Assembly (NCBI GenBank): GCA_900772685.1
Contig: CAAGRP010000457.1
Location: 1 to 21,608, forward strand
From: Lachnospiraceae bacterium
GTDB lineage: Bacteria > Bacillota > Clostridia > Lachnospirales > Lachnospiraceae
Reading direction: 5' to 3'
Length of the DNA: 21,608 nt
Position numbers and translations under genes: made by a program. Below, piece by piece: positions 6,203-12,764 of the stretch; the stretch's first letter is position 1, and each line of letters opens with the position of its first letter. The notes beneath the pieces were generated by a model. It ran no database searches, had not been told where the DNA came from, and saw only the letters and a program-made list of their open reading frames with translations.

Positions 6203-8155
6203 TTAATACATTCTTGCTTCTGCAAGATGATCATCTATTCTCTTACGAGCCTCGATAACCTCTTCTGTCTTAGCTGTAGAAGCAACTCCGATATGCCACC
6301 ATGAATCATATCCCTCTGCCATTGTCTTAGGAAGGACTTTAGCATCGATGATAGTAGAAACTGTTTCTTTCTTAGATGCTCTGATAGCTTCTCTGAGCTC
6401 TTCAGGAGTTGAAGCTCTGAATGCCTTCATGCCATAGCCTTCACCGATCTTAGCAAAGTCTGTGTAGCAATATTTGCCATCAAGAAGGCCTGTCTCTTCG
6501 TTTCTGTGACGCATCTCTGTGCAGAGAGTTCCGACACCGTTGCCCATCTGAAGGTTGTTGATGCATCCGAATGCAGCATTATCAAATACGATAACGTTGA
6601 TCTTTACGTTCTCCTGCATTGCTGTTGCGATCTCGGAATTGAGCATAAGGAATGATCCGTCACCAACCATTGCATAAACTTCTTTATCAGGAGCTGCAAG
6701 CTTAGCACCGAATGCACCTGCGATCTCATATCCCATGCATGATGCACCGTATTCCATATGATAGCTGTCTTTTGCATCTGTAACCCAGAGTCTCTCAAGG
6801 TCAGCCGGAAGAGATCCTGCTGCTGCAACTACGATAGCATCATCATCAACTTCTTCGCGAACGATTCCTACGCCGTTAGACTCTGTGATAGTTCCGCCGA
6901 TATCTCTGATGAAATCTTCCATGATGTTCTCTCTCCATGAAGGAACACAAGGAACGAATTTGCCCTCGCCGAAGCCTTCTCCATGATACTGAACGCCAAG
7001 TACGCTGAGTCTTTCTTTCTCCCACTCTTTGTTGATCTCTTCGATCTCTGTTGTGTAGGATGACTTGTATCCTGCAGCCTTAAGCTCTTTCATGATAGCT
7101 TCAAGTGTAACTTTTGCATCACCTATGCAACGAGTTGCATCAACTTTTTCTGCATGGAATTCTGATGTATTGATAGCAAGAACTTTAATGTCTTTGTTTC
7201 TGAAGAGAACCCATTTGGATCCTGTAACGAAGTCGTTAAGTCTTGTTCCTACTGCGATAATAAGGTCTGTTGTCTGAGCAAGCTTGTTAGCTGCCATACC
7301 ACCTGTAACGCCGATTCCGCCAACGCTGTATTCAAATGAATCCGGAAGTGCGGAATGTCCTGCCTGTGTCTGGGATACCGGGATCTTGAATTCTTTACAG
7401 AACTCCATAACGGTCTCGCCTGCTTCTGAATATCTTACACCGCCGCCTGAGATGAGCATAGGTGTTTTTGAAGCCTTGATCATTTCAACCGCTTTAGCGA
7501 TATCATAATCATCAGCTACTCTTCTTGCGATGTGATGAACACGTTTCTGGAAGAAGTAATCCGGATAATCAAAGCTCTCACCCTGAACATCCTGCGGAAG
7601 GCTTATGCATACGGCACCGCAGTTAGCTGTATCTGTAAGAGTACGCATAGCGTTTACCATTGCGCTCATAAGCATTTCCGGACGGCTGATCCTATCCCAG
7701 TATTTACATACCGGCTTAAAGCAATCACTTGCTGTGATAGTAAGATCATATGACTGCTCCATCTGCTGAAGTACCGGATCCGGCTGTCTTGTTGCAAATG
7801 TATCAGACGGGAAAAGAAGTAACGGTACATTGTTGATAGAAGCTGTAAGAGCTGCGGTTACCATGTTTGCTGCTCCCGGTCCTATAGAGCTTGAGCAAGC
7901 AAGGATCTTTCTTCTGTTGTTCTGCTTTGCGTAAGCGATAGCTGCATGAGCCATACCCTGCTCGTTACGTCCCTGATAAACTCTTAAATGTCCCGGATCC
8001 TCCTCAAGAGCCTGTCCGAGTCCTACTACCATTCCGTGTCCGAATATTGTAAAGATACCGTCTACGAAAGGTGTCTCGATTCCGTCCATCTCAACATACT
8101 GCTGATTAAGAAATTTTACAACTGCCTGTCCGACTGTCATTCTTGTTGTTCCCAT
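6203..8155 (-). CDS. iolD: 3D-(3,5/4)-trihydroxycyclohexane-1,2-dione hydrolase IolD
   Basis: A 650-residue thiamine-diphosphate enzyme that opens the ring of 3D-(3,5/4)-trihydroxycyclohexane-1,2-dione to give 5-deoxy-glucuronate in the cytoplasmic myo-inositol pathway. The layout is the usual PYR-central-PP order: the activating Glu65 in GRNEQGMAH, a central segment around 220-350, and the ThDP/Mg motif GDG (498-500) closing at DN (525-526), followed by the IolD-typical AFGCINNLQMGNG. Length and motifs match the family. The ATG at 8155 has AAGGAGG 6 nt upstream. It is the first gene of a long operon with the importer, OYE, iolH and transketolase, so uptake and ring cleavage are probably co-induced. 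Other ThDP enzymes such as acetolactate synthase share the fold, but the C-terminal motifs favour IolD strongly. Confidence 0.96.
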   Translation of the reverse strand: MGTTRMTVGQAVVKFLNQQYVEMDGIETPFVDGIFTIFGHGMVVGLGQALEEDPGHLRVYQGRNEQGMAHAAIAYAKQNNRRKILACSSSIGPGAANMVTAALTASINNVPLLLFPSDTFATRQPDPVLQQMEQSYDLTITASDCFKPVCKYWDRISRPEMLMSAMVNAMRTLTDTANCGAVCISLPQDVQGESFDYPDYFFQKRVHHIARRVADDYDIAKAVEMIKASKTPMLISGGGVRYSEAGETVMEFCKEFKIPVSQTQAGHSALPDSFEYSVGGIGVTGGMAANKLAQTTDLIIAVGTRLNDFVTGSKWVLFRNKDIKVLAINTSEFHAEKVDATRCIGDAKVTLEAIMKELKAAGYKSSYTTEIEEINKEWEKERLSVLGVQYHGEGFGEGKFVPCVPSWRENIMEDFIRDIGGTITESNGVGIVREEVDDDAIVVAAAGSLPADLERLWVTDAKDSYHMEYGASCMGYEIAGAFGAKLAAPDKEVYAMVGDGSFLMLNSEIATAMQENVKINVIVFDNAAFGCINNLQMGNGVGTLCTEMRHRNEETGLLDGKYCYTDFAKIGEGYGMKAFRASTPEELREAIRASKKETVSTIIDAKVLPKTMAEGYDSWWHIGVASTAKTEEVIEARKRIDDHLAEARMY

Positions 8156-8181
8156 TTTATCCTCCTTGATGACTTTGTTTT

Positions 8182-8207
8182 TTGTTATTTCCCCAATAAC
8201 AATTGTT
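8182..8207 (-). promoter_or_regulatory. Hairpin and overlapping palindrome in the iolD leader
   Basis: TTGTTATT (8182-8189) and AATAACAA (8195-8202) form a perfect 8-bp inverted repeat with a 5-nt loop. AACAATTGTT (8198-8207) is an overlapping perfect 10-bp palindrome that cannot pair at the same time. Both lie in the inferred iolD 5' leader, just upstream of the AAGGAGG site. They could tune translation or bind a protein. The region is AT-rich, so part of this may be chance. Confidence 0.35.
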
Positions 8208-8234
8208 TATATTTTAGCTGATTTTTGTTTTTTA

Positions 8235-8263
8235 AAGATAATGTTTTTAATCATTATTGTCAC
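8235..8263 (-). promoter_or_regulatory. Probable sigma-A promoter of the iolD operon
   Basis: On the minus strand, a -35 box GTGACA (8258-8263) stands exactly 17 nt from a -10 box TATCTT (8235-8240). That predicts a start near 8228 and a leader of roughly 70 nt to the iolD ATG. The -10 is imperfect, as is common for activated or inducible promoters. An alternative -10 (TACAAT near 8374-8379) has no -35 partner. Inferred from sequence only. Confidence 0.5.
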
Positions 8264-8267
8264 CAGC

Positions 8268-8290
8268 GGCTTATTACCCTCACATAAGCC
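8268..8290. promoter_or_regulatory. Inverted repeat (candidate operator) beside the iolD promoter
   Basis: GGCTTAT and ATAAGCC form perfect 7-bp arms around a 9-nt centre. The repeat lies only 4 bp upstream of the proposed -35 box, where an activator or repressor would act. The two arms are about 1.5 helical turns apart, centre to centre (16 bp). The binding protein is unknown. Confidence 0.5.
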
Positions 8291-8403
8291 GAATCCATTA
8301 CCTTTTAAAAACAACCTACAGCTTTTTTCACCAAATAAAGCTCCGTTTTCTTATTGCTTTATTTAATGCTATTGTACTTTTCTTTCAGAAAAAACGTTAT
8401 CTT

Positions 8404-8438
8404 TTTATTGCTCAATTTATCGGATAATTAATTGTGAA
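8404..8438. promoter_or_regulatory. Half-sites upstream of iolD resembling the araC-promoter repeats
   Basis: TTTATTGC (8404-8411) and ATTAATTGTGAA (8427-8438), read on the plus strand, resemble the two copies of TCGATTWATTGCGA upstream of the araC pair; the second matches 11 of 12 positions. The start-to-start distance is 24 bp instead of 22. They fall in the 366-nt gap 8156-8521, which also holds the iolD promoter, dyad and leader hairpin. A 10-bp-period AACCGTT repeat (8477-8493) lies nearer the araC stop. I see no gene in this gap. Confidence 0.35.
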
Positions 8439-8521
8439 TCCGAAGTGTTTTTATATATTCTTGTTTCGGTATACAAAACCGTTTTTAACCGTTTGTCTGT
8501 TTTTGCTAAAAGCATCCGATC

Positions 8522-9430
8522 TCATTTCCGCAAATATTCAAAATAAGAATCATCATCCCGGTTAAGCTCTTTTTTAGGCTCACCGGCTTTTTTGCTTTTC
8601 TCTTTGTAATGCTGTCTGTACATCTTAGGTGAGATCCCGAAGTATTTTTTAAACACCGAGCTTAGATGGCAGCTGCTGCTGAACCCGAGCCTTTCTCCTA
8701 TCCGGCTGATGCTCATGTCCGTGTTTTTCAGAAGGCTCTGTGCTTCACCTATCTTTCTGTGCATTACATATTTCATCGGCGAAATGCCCGTCTCATCTTT
8801 AAAGATATGAGCCAGATAATAATGGCTTAATCCGAACCTCTCTCCAAGATCTTCAAGGTTAAGCTCTTCTGTATAGTTCTCATCCAGAAACTCTGTAATG
8901 AGTCTTATAAGCTCATCATTCTTTCTGACTATCTTATCCTCAAGATCATGTGTGCGTCCGAGCTTGTCATATACTATGTTAAGGATGCAGCTGCAGAGAT
9001 TATCGCAAAGAAAGTTGTTTACATCCGGACTCAACTGGATCTCATGTAATGCCATCATAAGCTTTTCAACCGCAGTCCCCGGTTCAAACTCAAGTACGGC
9101 GCGATTATTCTTTTCAACGATCTGTTCAAGTGCCGTGCCATTCAGCTTTACGCTCTTAACAGCACATGTGTAGGTCTCGCATCCCTCACTCAAGAAAAGC
9201 TCCTCGCCGTGCCATACACCCTTATCGATGATAACAACGTTCCCGGCCTTAAGATCATATATCCTGTTGTCGACTCTGTAGCTTTCTTTTCCGCCTGCAA
9301 CATAATGGATCTCAACAAAATCCTTATGTCTGTGATACAGCATCGGGCTTTTCTCATGGTATTCGGCGCTGTCATAGAACATTCTCTCATATTGGGCAGA
9401 AAGTATTCTGTTCTCTGCTTTGCTCTCCAT
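8522..9430 (-). CDS. AraC-family transcriptional regulator (tandem copy 1)
   Basis: A 302-residue regulator. The N-terminal half is a cupin-type sensing domain (HEKSPMLYHRHKDFVEI, then YDLKAGNVVIIDKGVWHGEE). The C-terminal 100 or so residues hold two helix-turn-helix motifs (LEDLGERFGLSHYYLAHIFK and IGERLGFSSSCHLSSVFKKY) with the AraC consensus FGISPKMYRQHY. It probably controls the adjoining inositol genes in response to a pathway ligand; this is inference from position. The ATG at 9430 has AAGGAG 6 nt upstream, while the in-frame ATG at 9445 overlaps that site. It starts 18 nt after the stop of its paralogue and is clearly cotranscribed with it. The two proteins look well over half identical by eye. 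Confidence 0.93.
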   Translation of the reverse strand: MESKAENRILSAQYERMFYDSAEYHEKSPMLYHRHKDFVEIHYVAGGKESYRVDNRIYDLKAGNVVIIDKGVWHGEELFLSEGCETYTCAVKSVKLNGTALEQIVEKNNRAVLEFEPGTAVEKLMMALHEIQLSPDVNNFLCDNLCSCILNIVYDKLGRTHDLEDKIVRKNDELIRLITEFLDENYTEELNLEDLGERFGLSHYYLAHIFKDETGISPMKYVMHRKIGEAQSLLKNTDMSISRIGERLGFSSSCHLSSVFKKYFGISPKMYRQHYKEKSKKAGEPKKELNRDDDSYFEYLRK

Positions 9431-9448
9431 GATACGCTCCTTCATCCT

Positions 9449-10369
9449 TTACTGCCCCTTGGGCGAAAATTTATAATAATCTTCATCGTTATCGGATACA
9501 GCAACTTTGCTTTCCTGAAAATGCTGTCTAAATGACTTTGGCGAGATCCCGAAGTATTTTTTAAAGACAGCACTCAGATGACAGCAGCTGCTGAATCCAA
9601 GCTGTTCTCCGATCTCACTTATGCTCATATCTGTATTCATCAGCTTGCTCTGAACCTCGCCTATCTTGCGATGCATGATATATTTCATCGGAGAAACGCC
9701 TGTCTCCTTTTTGAAAATATGAGCAAGATAGTAATGGCTGAGGCCGAACTTCTTTCCAAGCATTTCAAGACTTATAGGTTCCATGTAATGCTCGTCGAGA
9801 TATTCCGTGATTATCCTTATCAGCTCGTCATTCTTGTTATCCGACTTTTCTTCCTGGCGCTGTGTTTTAAGAAGCCTGTCATATACTACATTCAGTATGC
9901 ACGTGCTCAGGCAGTCACACAGATACTTCCCTGTATCCGGCTTCTGCTGCAGCTCATAAAGAGCCGTCACCAGCTTTTCTATTGCCGATCCGGGCTCAAA
10001 CTCCAAAACGGCTCTGTTATTCTTTTTTAATAATGCATCCAGCCTGCTTCCGTTTTCAAAGAACTTCATCGCACATGTATAAGTAATATTCTGTTCGTTC
10101 AGAAACGGTTCCTCGCCGTGCCAGATATTTTGATCTACAATTATTACGTTGCCCGGCTTAAGATCATACATCCTGTTGTCGACTCTGTAGCTTCCGTGCC
10201 CCTCGCTCACATAGATTATCTCAGCAAAATCGCTGTGTCTGTGGTAAAGCACCGGATGCTTTTCATGGTATTCCCTGTCAACATAAAAGATCCTTTTGAA
10301 TTCCGCCGACAGCACTCTTTCCTGACTACTATTTTTCAATTCATGTTCTTTCTGTTTTGTTTTAGGCAT
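9449..10369 (-). CDS. AraC-family transcriptional regulator (tandem copy 2)
   Basis: A 306-residue paralogue of the next gene, with the same cupin sensor (HEKHPVLYHRHSDFAEI, YDLKPGNVIIVDQNIWHGEE) and the same two helix-turn-helix motifs ending FGISPKSFRQHF. Sensor residues diverge more than the DNA-binding half, which fits two sensors reading related DNA sites. The ATG at 10369 has no Shine-Dalgarno match: the 35 nt upstream are almost only A and T. A TATAAT hexamer at 10373-10378 sits so close that a transcript from it would start at the ATG itself, but it lacks a -35 box. A better-supported promoter with direct repeats is near 10532-10560. No internal Met offers a better start before the conserved region. 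Confidence 0.92.
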   Translation of the reverse strand: MPKTKQKEHELKNSSQERVLSAEFKRIFYVDREYHEKHPVLYHRHSDFAEIIYVSEGHGSYRVDNRMYDLKPGNVIIVDQNIWHGEEPFLNEQNITYTCAMKFFENGSRLDALLKKNNRAVLEFEPGSAIEKLVTALYELQQKPDTGKYLCDCLSTCILNVVYDRLLKTQRQEEKSDNKNDELIRIITEYLDEHYMEPISLEMLGKKFGLSHYYLAHIFKKETGVSPMKYIMHRKIGEVQSKLMNTDMSISEIGEQLGFSSCCHLSAVFKKYFGISPKSFRQHFQESKVAVSDNDEDYYKFSPKGQ

Positions 10370-10531
10370 AACATTATATTTTTTTGTTTTTTTGCATTAA
10401 TTAATATAGCACCTTGATTTTATAAGCGTTATAGTTTTTTTGTCGTAATACAGGTAGTTTTATGGTGTTTTTAGTCGTTTTTTTCTTATTATTGCGATAA
10501 GGCACAAATTTTACGATTTATTTTTATTCAC

Positions 10532-10560
10532 ATTGTACAAGTCTGGTTTCGATTAATTGC
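10532..10560 (-). promoter_or_regulatory. Probable activator-dependent promoter of the araC pair
   Basis: A minus-strand -10 box TACAAT (10532-10537) has no recognisable -35 at 17 nt (GCAATT). Instead, that position is covered by one copy of a 14-bp direct repeat (10549-10562). A missing -35 under a regulator site is typical of class II activation by AraC-family proteins. The predicted start near 10525 gives a leader of about 155 nt. The 10370-10610 spacer holds no gene that I can see. Confidence 0.4.
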
Positions 10561-10584
10561 GAACTGCATCTCGATTTATTGCGA
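10549..10584. repeat. 22-bp-period direct repeat TCGATTWATTGCGA upstream of the araC pair
   Basis: TCGATTAATTGCGA (10549-10562) and TCGATTTATTGCGA (10571-10584) match at 13 of 14 positions, and their starts are 22 bp apart, close to two helical turns. A third partial copy TTATTGCGAT lies at 10489-10498 and a fourth, CGATTTATT, at 10514-10522. AraC-family dimers commonly bind tandem half-sites about 21 bp apart, so these are good candidates for autoregulatory sites. Confidence 0.65.
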
Positions 10585-10600
10585 TTTTATCACAATATTC

Positions 10601-10642
10601 CAAAAAAATAAAGCGGCGCCCCGATTCAACGGACCGCCGCTT
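10601..10642 (-). terminator. Intrinsic terminator after iolB
   Basis: On the minus strand, AAGCGGCG (10635-10642) pairs with CGCCGCTT (10611-10618). After one mismatch, UCCG pairs with CGGG to extend the stem around a UUGAAU loop. It is followed by TATTTTTTT. It lies 26 nt past the iolB stop and separates the GAPDH-like/iolB unit from the araC unit. Confidence 0.88.
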
Positions 10643-10667
10643 AAAAAATACATTTTAGAAAGAATTA

Positions 10668-11459
10668 TTATTCAAATTTTGCATCATGAAGCCAAGTGTA
10701 ACGTTCGTCCTCACATCTGTCTGTCTGAAGCCATGGATTTCCCGGAAGATGACGGATCATCCATGTTGTGTACATCTGATATCCCGGTGCAACTGCCTGA
10801 GGATGGAGTTCTCCTCCCGGAATTGCCGAAAAGCTTCCGTCTGTGCTCTTAAACACCTGATCACCGACAAAGCTTGCTCCGAATCCTTCCGGATGATCGA
10901 AAAGGAAATAATATGTCTCAGGCTGAGGATGTCTGTGAGGAAGGTATCCCGACCAATTTCCTCTGTCATTAAGAACCTCTCCGAGGACCATATTTGAATA
11001 AGGTGCTATATCATGGTCAAAGATAGTATTTACACGTCTCTTTGCCACATTGCCGAATTTGCCGACACAGGAATATTTCCACGGTGCATCTTCAGGTGCA
11101 TAGAGCTTTGCTGCGAACTCTGTATCGTTCTTTGTACACTGAACAAGGATCTCTGTAGTCTCATTTGCTTTAACTACAGCCTCTGTTCCTGTGCACATAT
11201 GGAGACACCACGGACCCTCTGTGAATACGCCTTCACGAGTCACTGTCTTGCTGTTTCCTTCCCAGCTGTATGTCATATTTCCGTTCAGAAGAAGGATAGC
11301 AACCTCTTCGCCTTCTCTCTTAAACGTTCTCTCTGTTCCGGCTTCAAGCTTATAGCAGCGAATATCCATGAGCATATCTTTATACTCATTGTCATATGTG
11401 GTCAGTATCTTCTCACCGGATGCATCGTATTCTGGATATCCAAAAACCTTGCTCATCAT
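10668..11459 (-). CDS. iolB: 5-deoxy-glucuronate isomerase IolB
   Basis: A 263-residue bicupin that converts 5-deoxy-D-glucuronate, the product of IolD, to 2-deoxy-5-keto-D-gluconate. The metal site is plain: HRHPQPETYYF gives H175, H177 and E181, with H219 in GGELHPQ. WSGYLPHRH and RHLPGNPW are further family hallmarks, and the length is normal. Two adjacent ATG codons (11459 and 11456) follow GAGG; the second has slightly better spacing, so the first Met may be unused. It starts 37 nt after the GAPDH-like gene and ends at a good terminator, so these two form their own short operon, apart from iolD. The product should feed IolC kinase, which is not in this window. Confidence 0.96.
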   Translation of the reverse strand: MMSKVFGYPEYDASGEKILTTYDNEYKDMLMDIRCYKLEAGTERTFKREGEEVAILLLNGNMTYSWEGNSKTVTREGVFTEGPWCLHMCTGTEAVVKANETTEILVQCTKNDTEFAAKLYAPEDAPWKYSCVGKFGNVAKRRVNTIFDHDIAPYSNMVLGEVLNDRGNWSGYLPHRHPQPETYYFLFDHPEGFGASFVGDQVFKSTDGSFSAIPGGELHPQAVAPGYQMYTTWMIRHLPGNPWLQTDRCEDERYTWLHDAKFE

Positions 11460-11496
11460 AATACCTCACTAATCTGTTTTTCAAACTTCCCGTTAA

Positions 11497-12555
11497 TTAC
11501 TTTTTAAATTTTCCGATTCCGAGATATTTGTTTGTCTCGGCTGTTCCTTCTTCTCTTGTAGTCTGCATTCCTGTTGCTGCACGGATAGCATCCATAGTCT
11601 CAGGGATAGTTACAGACTCCTGCGGGATATTGATAGCATACATGATATCGTTTCCTGATTCTACGATAGAATCTTCCCAAAGTCCGATCTCATACATATC
11701 TGCTCTTCTGTGTCCAAGATCTCTTGCATATTTGAAGAAGGATGCATTTCCCTTGAATCCTTCATCGATAGATACTACACGGATACGCGGATGTTTCTGG
11801 AATGCTTCAAGAGCCATTTCCTTTGTGATCTTCTTTCCGTCCTTTGCAGATGCAAGAACAGTGATGATATGTCCGTGTGTTACAGGTGTATGTACAAGGA
11901 TACCTGTTGCATCTACATGAGGCATGATAGTCATAAGGTCAACTGCCTGATGTGTAGGTGCTTTTTCCATCTGAAGTGCGTTTGTAAGTCCTCTGTGATA
12001 ATCACCCGGATCGGCAACTCTTCTGATGATAGTGATAGCTACCTTATCGATACCTATTTCTCTGTCGAGACAGTCTACTGTACGGATAAGACCTGTTGTA
12101 TTGCATGATGTAAGCTTAAGATAGTTCTTGTTAACACCCTGCTCGAAGTTAGCATATCCATGGAAGAATACATCTGCTACAGAATTCTTCTCTCCGCCCT
12201 GGAAGATAGCCTTTACTCCGTATTTCTCATAATATTTCTCTTTATTCTTTGAACCGATACCTGCCGGTGATGAATCAAGCATTATATCAACTTCCTTGCA
12301 AAGCTCTTCAAAAGAACCTGCTACCGGAATATCAGCTGCATCAAAAGCTGCTTTATCAGCTCCGTCTACAAGATATAACTTGTATTCTACTCCGTTTGCA
12401 CCGATCATATCGTTTTCTTTTAATGCACGAAGTGAAAGTGTCGGAGCAAGGTCTGCGATTCCGACCAATTCCATATCGCCCTGCATTGCAACGCCATCTG
12501 CAAGACGCATTCCGATTGTTCCGTATCCTGCAACACCAACTTTAATCTTTGCCAT
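11497..12555 (-). CDS. Type II (archaeal-type) glyceraldehyde-3-phosphate dehydrogenase homologue
   Basis: A 352-residue two-domain dehydrogenase matching the archaeal-type GAPDH family, not the usual bacterial GapA. The N-terminus is a Rossmann fold with GYGTIGMR. The catalytic motif SCNTTGL places the nucleophilic Cys at 151, and RRVADP, THGHIITV (H227/H229, likely catalytic base), YARDLGHRRADMYE and GLWEDS follow in family order. It would oxidise an aldehyde through a thioester, with phosphate making an acyl-phosphate. Asp35 at the end of the second strand suggests NAD rather than NADP (inference). Archaeal members usually have a doubled His (SHHGPD) where this reads THQAVD, and this protein has a longer loop at 43-66. 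AAGGAG lies 9 nt before the ATG. It leads an operon with iolB, which hints at a pathway role, either on triose phosphate or a related aldehyde. The family is confident; the substrate is not. Confidence 0.88.
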   Translation of the reverse strand: MAKIKVGVAGYGTIGMRLADGVAMQGDMELVGIADLAPTLSLRALKENDMIGANGVEYKLYLVDGADKAAFDAADIPVAGSFEELCKEVDIMLDSSPAGIGSKNKEKYYEKYGVKAIFQGGEKNSVADVFFHGYANFEQGVNKNYLKLTSCNTTGLIRTVDCLDREIGIDKVAITIIRRVADPGDYHRGLTNALQMEKAPTHQAVDLMTIMPHVDATGILVHTPVTHGHIITVLASAKDGKKITKEMALEAFQKHPRIRVVSIDEGFKGNASFFKYARDLGHRRADMYEIGLWEDSIVESGNDIMYAINIPQESVTIPETMDAIRAATGMQTTREEGTAETNKYLGIGKFKK

Positions 12556-12624
12556 TTCTTTTCTCCTTTCAGATTGAAAGCATGTTCTTTACCCATTAAT
12601 TAACATTTAATCAAACTTAGTTTA

Positions 12625-12653
12625 ATTATATTCATTATGAATTTAGTCTTCAA
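12625..12653 (-). promoter_or_regulatory. Sigma-A promoter of the GAPDH-like/iolB operon
   Basis: On the minus strand, TTGAAG (12648-12653) stands exactly 17 nt from a perfect TATAAT (12625-12630). The start is predicted near 12618, giving a leader of about 63 nt that ends in a strong AAGGAGA site. Confidence 0.78.
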
Positions 12654-12659
12654 GGTGGT

Positions 12660-12688
12660 AGAATAACTATATTTTTATAGGGAATTCT
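12660..12688. promoter_or_regulatory. Nested inverted repeat (candidate operator) upstream of the GAPDH-like/iolB promoter
   Basis: The outer arms AGAAT and ATTCT enclose the inner arms CTATA and TATAG, with an A/T centre. The element ends 6 bp upstream of the -35 box, the same placement as the dyad beside the iolD promoter, but with a different sequence. It is AT-rich, so chance cannot be excluded. Confidence 0.35.
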
Positions 12689-12712
12689 CACTATTTTTCA
12701 TATAAACCAACC

Positions 12713-12744
12713 AAAAAGGGATGCCGACTTTTGCCTGCATCCCT
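12713..12744 (-). terminator. Intrinsic terminator after the NlpC/P60 gene (possibly bidirectional)
   Basis: On the minus strand, AGGGATGC pairs with GCATCCCT around a 12-nt loop and runs into TTTTTGG. It starts about 20 nt past the gene's stop. The plus strand also has a T-run after the stem (ACTTTTTTG), so it could work both ways, though no plus-strand gene needs it. Confidence 0.85.
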
Positions 12745-12764
12745 AACTTTTTTGTGTTATTTGA

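Noticed and set aside
8477..8493. AACCGTT direct repeat with 10-bp period after the araC stop
   Set aside because: It is short, in an A/T-rich stretch far from the proposed promoter, and has no match at the other promoters; it is noted only in passing.
11497..12555. Calling this gene an inositol dehydrogenase (IolG) because of its Rossmann start and location
   Set aside because: IolG has a GFO/IDH C-terminal domain and no SCNTTGL motif. The catalytic Cys and the C-terminal motifs fit type II GAPDH.
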